From Neodontobutis hainanensis (taxonomy: Eukaryota; Chordata; Actinopteri; Gobiiformes; Odontobutidae), in contig JALDNG010000004.1 in assembly GCA_024349245.1 (NCBI GenBank), forward strand, positions 2,162,001 to 2,226,000: a stretch of 64,000 nucleotides of DNA, given 5' to 3'. Within the stretch, counting starts at the first letter, position 1; each line of letters starts with the position of its first letter. The position numbers and the translations under genes were made by a program. Below are positions 59,524 through 64,000 of the stretch, piece by piece. The notes beneath the pieces are model-generated. The model saw only the letters and a program-made list of their open reading frames with translations. It did no database searches and was not told the origin of the DNA.

Positions 59524-60630
59524 CTTCTGTTTGTCTATCTTGGAAAGAAAGACTTTTTAAGCTTCACCAAACCCTGTGGAAGTTCAATTACCTCCTGTTA
59601 TTGTTCCTACCACTGCCCAGAGAGGACAAACTGATCACTGTTGGGAAAGAAACAGCTTTTTCTCAATGAAATCAGCATGAGCCTTACTTTCACTGGTCTT
59701 GTGCAGGTGTATGCAGCTCACTTTACAACTGCCAGTATTTAATTTGCACCTTTTCTTTCGCAGAACCTTGAAGTGTCAACCAGTGTCTTTCTCCCAAATA
59801 ACATATTCTTAATGTGAAAGCTCTACGATGCTATACTTTCCTCATCTGAAATCTCAAGCCGCTCCTTATCATGACATTGAGCTGAAAGAAATCCGAGTTA
59901 GTAGCCTCAGCACATCCTCTTGAAGCAGCTCTCTCTTGACAGCGCTGAGAAGTCAAAAGACAAGGAAATGGCAATATGATCTGCTGACTCTCCCAGCCGA
60001 GTAACCCCAGATGACTGTCTCCCCAGGGCGATTCCTCCGTCTTCTGAGACTGCTCTGGCTTTGTGTGAGTGGCCTTTGGGGTTGCAACACAAACCAACCT
60101 TGAATGGCATCGAGGACACAAGGAAGGAGGATATGTTGTTTTGAAAATGTAGTCATGCCACAAGCAAAAGAAATGGATGCTTTTCAGATGATCATCTTGC
60201 GGGCTTTCGGAAATAACTTTGTCCCTCCCAAATGCAAGGTACCGGTGGAAAGTAAGGAAAAACAAAGTAATAAGTCATTGTATTCCTGTAAGCATGAAGG
60301 GATCCTAGACAATCCAAGGTCTGAGGTTAGGTATTTTTATAGATTTTTAGACATTGTTGCATCAGATCATAATCCTGTTTCTAAGCGGAAAAGTTGTTAT
60401 ACAAGTTAAAGGTATTAGAATATGTTTTAGATATTTGAAAAGTAGCTGCTAAATGCATCTGAATCACGTAACAGCAACATAGGAGCCTGTAATCATGGAT
60501 GGTTTCACTAATTATGGACATTATTCCATTCAGACAAGAAAGAACCAACATAATTTCTCACAGTTCTTGCCGTTTTCAGTCAAACTCTTTCTAATAAGAA
60601 GGTTTCTTAAAAAAAGTTTCATCATCCAGG
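59524..60630. other. Gene-free stretch with GC-richer island
   Basis: 59840-60160 is a GC-richer, repeat-free island crossed by several overlapping minus-strand frames (59831-60265, 144 codons, and two others) and one on the plus strand (60104-60409). Open frames in three phases at once argue for composition rather than coding. It may be a conserved element. The rest is unique. Confidence 0.35.
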
Positions 60631-62270
60631 CCATAGGAGGCTATACTAGACTATAGGGGGCTATGGGAGGCTATAGGAGGCTATAGGGGGCTATAGGAGG
60701 CTATAGGGGGCTATAAGAGACTACAGGAGGCTATAGGGGGCTATAGGAGGCTATAGTGGGCTATAGGAGGCTATAGGGGGCTATAGGAAGCTATAAGAGG
60801 CTATAGGGGCTATAGGGGCTATAAGAGGCTATAGGAGGCTATAGGAGGCTATAAGAGGCTATAGGAGGCTATAGGGGCTATAGGAGGCTATAGGAGGCTA
60901 TAGGGGCTATAGGAGGCTATAGGAAGCTATAGGGGGCTATAGGAGACTATAAGAGGCTATAGGGCGCTATAGGAGGCTATAGGAGGCTATAGGAGGCTAT
61001 AGGGGCTATAGGGGTCTATAGGAGGCTAAAGAAGGCTATAGGGGCTATAGGGGCTATAGGGGCTATAGAAGGCTATAGGGGCAATAGGAGGCTATAGGGG
61101 TCTATAGAAGGCTATAGGAGGCTATAGGGGCTATAGAAGGCTATAGGAGGCTATAGGGGCTATAGGAGGCTATAGAAGGCTATAGGAGGCTATAGGAGGC
61201 TATAGGAGGCTATAGGGGCTATAGGAGGCTATAGAAGGCTATAGGGGCTATAGGAGGCTATAGGGGCTATAGGAGGCTATAGAAGGCTATAGGGGCTATA
61301 GGAGGCTATAGGAGGCTATAGGGGCTATAGGGGTCTATAGGAGGCTATAGAAGGCTATAGGGGCTATAGGGGCTATAGGAGGCTATAGGAGGCTATAGGA
61401 GGCTATAGGGGCTATAGGGGCTATAGGGGTCTATAGGAGGCTAAAGAATGCTATAGGGGCTATAGGAGGCTATAGGAGGCTATAGGAGGCTATAGGAGGC
61501 TATAGGGGCTATAGGGGTCTATAGAAGGCTATAGGAGGCTATAGGGGCTATAGGGGCTATAGGGGCTACAGGGGTCTATAGGAGGCTATAGAAGGGTATA
61601 GGAGGCTATAGGAGGCTATAGAAGGCTATAGGAGGCTATAGGGGCTATAGGAGGCTATAGAAGGCTATAGGAGGCTATAGGGGCTATAGGGGCTATAGGG
61701 GTCTATAGGAGGCTATAGAAGGCTATAGGGGCTATAGGGTGCTATAGGAGGCTATAGGGGCTATAGGGGCTGTAGGGGTCTATAGGAGGCTATAGAAGGC
61801 TATAGGGGCTATAGGGGCTATAGGGGCTGTAGGGGTCTATAGGAGGCTATAGAAGGCTATAGGGGCTATAAGGGGCTATAGAAGGCTATAGGGGCTATAG
61901 GAGGCTATAGGGGCTATAGGAGGCTATAGAAGGCTATAGGGGCTATAGAAGGCTATAGGGGCTATAGGAGGCTATAGAAGGCTATAGGGGCTATAGAAGG
62001 CTATAGGGGCTATAGGAGGCTATAGGGGCTATAGGGGCTATAGGGGCTATAAGGGTCTATAGGAGGCTATAGAAGGCTATAGAAGGTTATAGGAGGCTAT
62101 AGGGGGCTATAGGGGGCTATAGGGGGCTATAAGGGTCTATAGGAGGCTATAGAAGGCTATAGAAGGTTATAGGAGGCTATAGGGGGCTATAGGGGGCTAT
62201 AAGGGTCTATAGGAGGCTATAGAAGGCTATAGAAGGTTATAGGTGGCTATAGGGGGCTATAGGAGGGTGG
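60631..62270 (+). repeat. CTATAG minisatellite, 1.64 kb, 9-10 bp units
   Basis: Roughly 165-170 tandem units, mostly 10 bp (GGAGGCTATA, GGGGGCTATA, GAAGGCTATA, GGGGTCTATA) mixed with a 9-bp form (GGGGCTATA). Every unit carries the self-complementary hexamer CTATAG, with rare decayed variants (GGTTATAG, CTACAGG, GCAATAGG). The left part alternates AGG and GGG units in a 20-bp dimer; the middle mixes 9- and 10-bp units; the right end has a higher-order repeat of 70-80 bp. TAG occurs in every unit, so no protein repeat is encoded. The plus strand is G-rich with almost no C except in CTATAG. Family not recognised. Confidence 0.97.
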
Positions 62271-64000
62271 TGGCTGTGGCAGTGCACGAGATGTGAGGCA
62301 TTATGGTTTAAAGTATTATGTGAAATGTTTCTGATTGAATCCATTATCTTCCTGTCTTGATGCAACAGTGTTGTCACAATAAATGGGGAGTGTTAATATT
62401 ATTAATAATCCATCAAAAATCAAGTTGTCTTGATCACTCTTGATTATAACATCTTATTATCATTGTATGAACCCTAAGAAGAATAGTCCATATAGTAAAG
62501 ACTAATGGGGACCTTTAAATAAAAAAAATAAAAAAAATAAATAAAGTAAATATATATAAAAATAATAATAATTTAATATCTGACAATTGTGTCTGAGACT
62601 GAGATGAGACGTTAAACAACTATAACTTGTTTAACTATAACTTGATCTATTTGCCCCAATTATAAAACAAAAGTTTTCTAGACAAAATGACAACAATCTA
62701 ATTAAGTTGCTGTTGAGTTGTGCTGTTTTACCTTCATGGACAGTAAAGCACTTGGGAGCAACTTCCAATGACTATTGACTTGTTCTTTAGCCACAAGACA
62801 CAGAAGGGTCAGTGTGTTATATTGTGTTATAATACTGCTTGTATTGTGCCTGGTACACATGTCTTCCAAATATAAGTCTATTTTATTCCATATTTAATCC
62901 AGATGCCGCCCATGTGGCAGTGATGGCTGTAGAAAATCAAAGACAGAACAGATGTGACAGCATAGTTTTGTTTTTAGACTGATTGTTGATGGATTTCTCT
63001 GCCACTAAGCATGTGTTTAGTGGAACTTTTAATTGAAGTTTCACTCACTTGGGGAAAGCTGATGAGCTGTAAATGCAACACTGATATTATCACCTCGTAA
63101 ATCTGACGCAGTGAGGACACAATTGGGTTATTTACACGTCCTGTGACACAATACAGGGGTAATAAATATGTACTCTGTTTTAAGTGAACGGATGTCTCTA
63201 TTTTAGATCTTTTGTTCCACTGTCTCTTGTTGTATGTTTTTATTTCAGTGCAAAGTATAGTGCTTTACCAACCCCTTTATCACATCATACACTGGGAAAG
63301 CATACATTGGTGTAACATGAACTGCAAAAACATGTTAATTTGAGTAACCATAGCACATTTGATGCATTTATTGGGTCACTTGGCATCAACAAAAAGCTGA
63401 AAAAAATCATAGTGATGTATGGTTGTGGTGTTCAGACATTCAAAATTATGTAAAAACCTTTTAACGGGAGGAAGAAAGTTTGTGAACAGGAAATACAACA
63501 TGGTTATACAAACCCACGTCCAGATGAACCCTTTTCTTAAAAATATGTCCTAAATGACTGAAAACCTCCACAGACAACATGGTTACTCGCACCTTTACCA
63601 TAGTAGACCTGAGGTAAAGACCAAACTAATCAAGACAAGAGCAAGATACATCCGGAGTTCATCCTACCACCTTTATCTAGTGTTAGGTAATGGTGGTAGG
63701 AAGTGGTTAATTCATCTAGTACTGCTTTATCCTATTAAGGGCCATTAGATCCAATACAAAATCAAGACAGCGTAAAAATGAGTTCAAGACCAAGGCTTTT
63801 AAAATATGTTTGTAAGATAAGTCTCAAAACCAACACCGGTCTCAAATACAGCAACAGAATATTATGGGATTGGTTAGGAGAAGAATGTTATTACAGTAAG
63901 ACACTGTACTGGTAAATCTAAATAAAGAACAATATGGAGGCCAACAGTCATCTGTGGTTGCCATTTTAGTATCATTGTAATATATTTCCTGGAGTGTTTT
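62271..64000. other. Gene-free right flank
   Basis: AT-rich unique DNA with an A/T simple tract at 62520-62575 (AAAT/AAT/TATA units). 63530-63590 carries a weak echo of the repeat phrase at 11.8 kb ('tcctaaatgactgaaaacct'). The last open frame (63554-63748) has no recognisable features. Confidence 0.45.

Noticed and set aside
59831..60265. 144-codon minus-strand frame next to the LTR
   Set aside because: Three minus-strand phases are open together and a plus-strand frame overlaps; no domain was seen, so composition explains it better than coding.
60631..62270. CRISPR-like or protein-coding repeat
   Set aside because: Units are contiguous with no unique spacers, 9-10 bp long, and each contains TAG, so it is neither a CRISPR array nor a coding repeat.

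Overview
This window is vertebrate nuclear DNA, almost certainly from a teleost fish. The evidence is the repeat content: teleost-type dispersed repeats, tRNA-derived SINEs, a degenerate Tc1-like transposon, LINE 3' tails, a PIF/Harbinger-like inverted-repeat element and an LTR retroelement with a tRNA-Pro primer-binding site. Base composition is AT-rich, open reading frames are short and uniformly scattered, and nothing resembles a bacterial gene layout. No protein-coding gene can be identified with confidence. The window reads as a gene-poor intergenic region or one or more very large introns.

Layout. 1-9 kb: a teleost repeat at the left edge, a GC-richer island ending in a CRE/TATA pair near 1.6 kb, a 780-bp terminal-inverted-repeat element (2986-3765), and one copy of an unnamed repeat that recurs 1.1 kb further on. 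9-30 kb: mostly unique AT-rich DNA with GC-richer islands (10.3, 12.6-13.1, 15.6-15.8, 22.5 kb), two long-stem palindromes (11.7 and 26.7 kb), a SINE, a LINE tail, a (TG)n tract and a block of degenerate TTTAGTCC-type repeats. 31.2-32.2 kb: a Tc1/mariner-family transposon with intact ends, TA target duplications and a broken transposase whose second D and the E are 36 residues apart. 36-52 kb: more SINEs and LINE tails, local duplications near 47 kb, and three stretches that could be exons but are not identified (minus strand near 40.0 and 41.6 kb, plus strand at 49.5 kb).

52.9-59.5 kb is the most unusual block: a single LTR (59092-59523, minus strand), an exact 18-base primer-binding site for tRNA-Pro, then about 6 kb of G-poor, pyrimidine-rich plus strand (purine-rich, C-poor in the sense of the element). 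This interior has no open frame above about 70 codons on the element's strand, contains an internal duplication of about 600 bp, and no partner LTR is visible. It looks like a 3'-truncated LTR element that is either non-coding or heavily decayed. 60.6-62.3 kb is a 1.64-kb minisatellite of 9-10 bp units built on the self-complementary core CTATAG, with a higher-order 70-80 bp repeat at its right end.

There is no sign of genes acting together. What can be described is transposon history, tandem repeats, and a set of candidate regulatory islands and exons that need cross-species alignment or RNA data to confirm.
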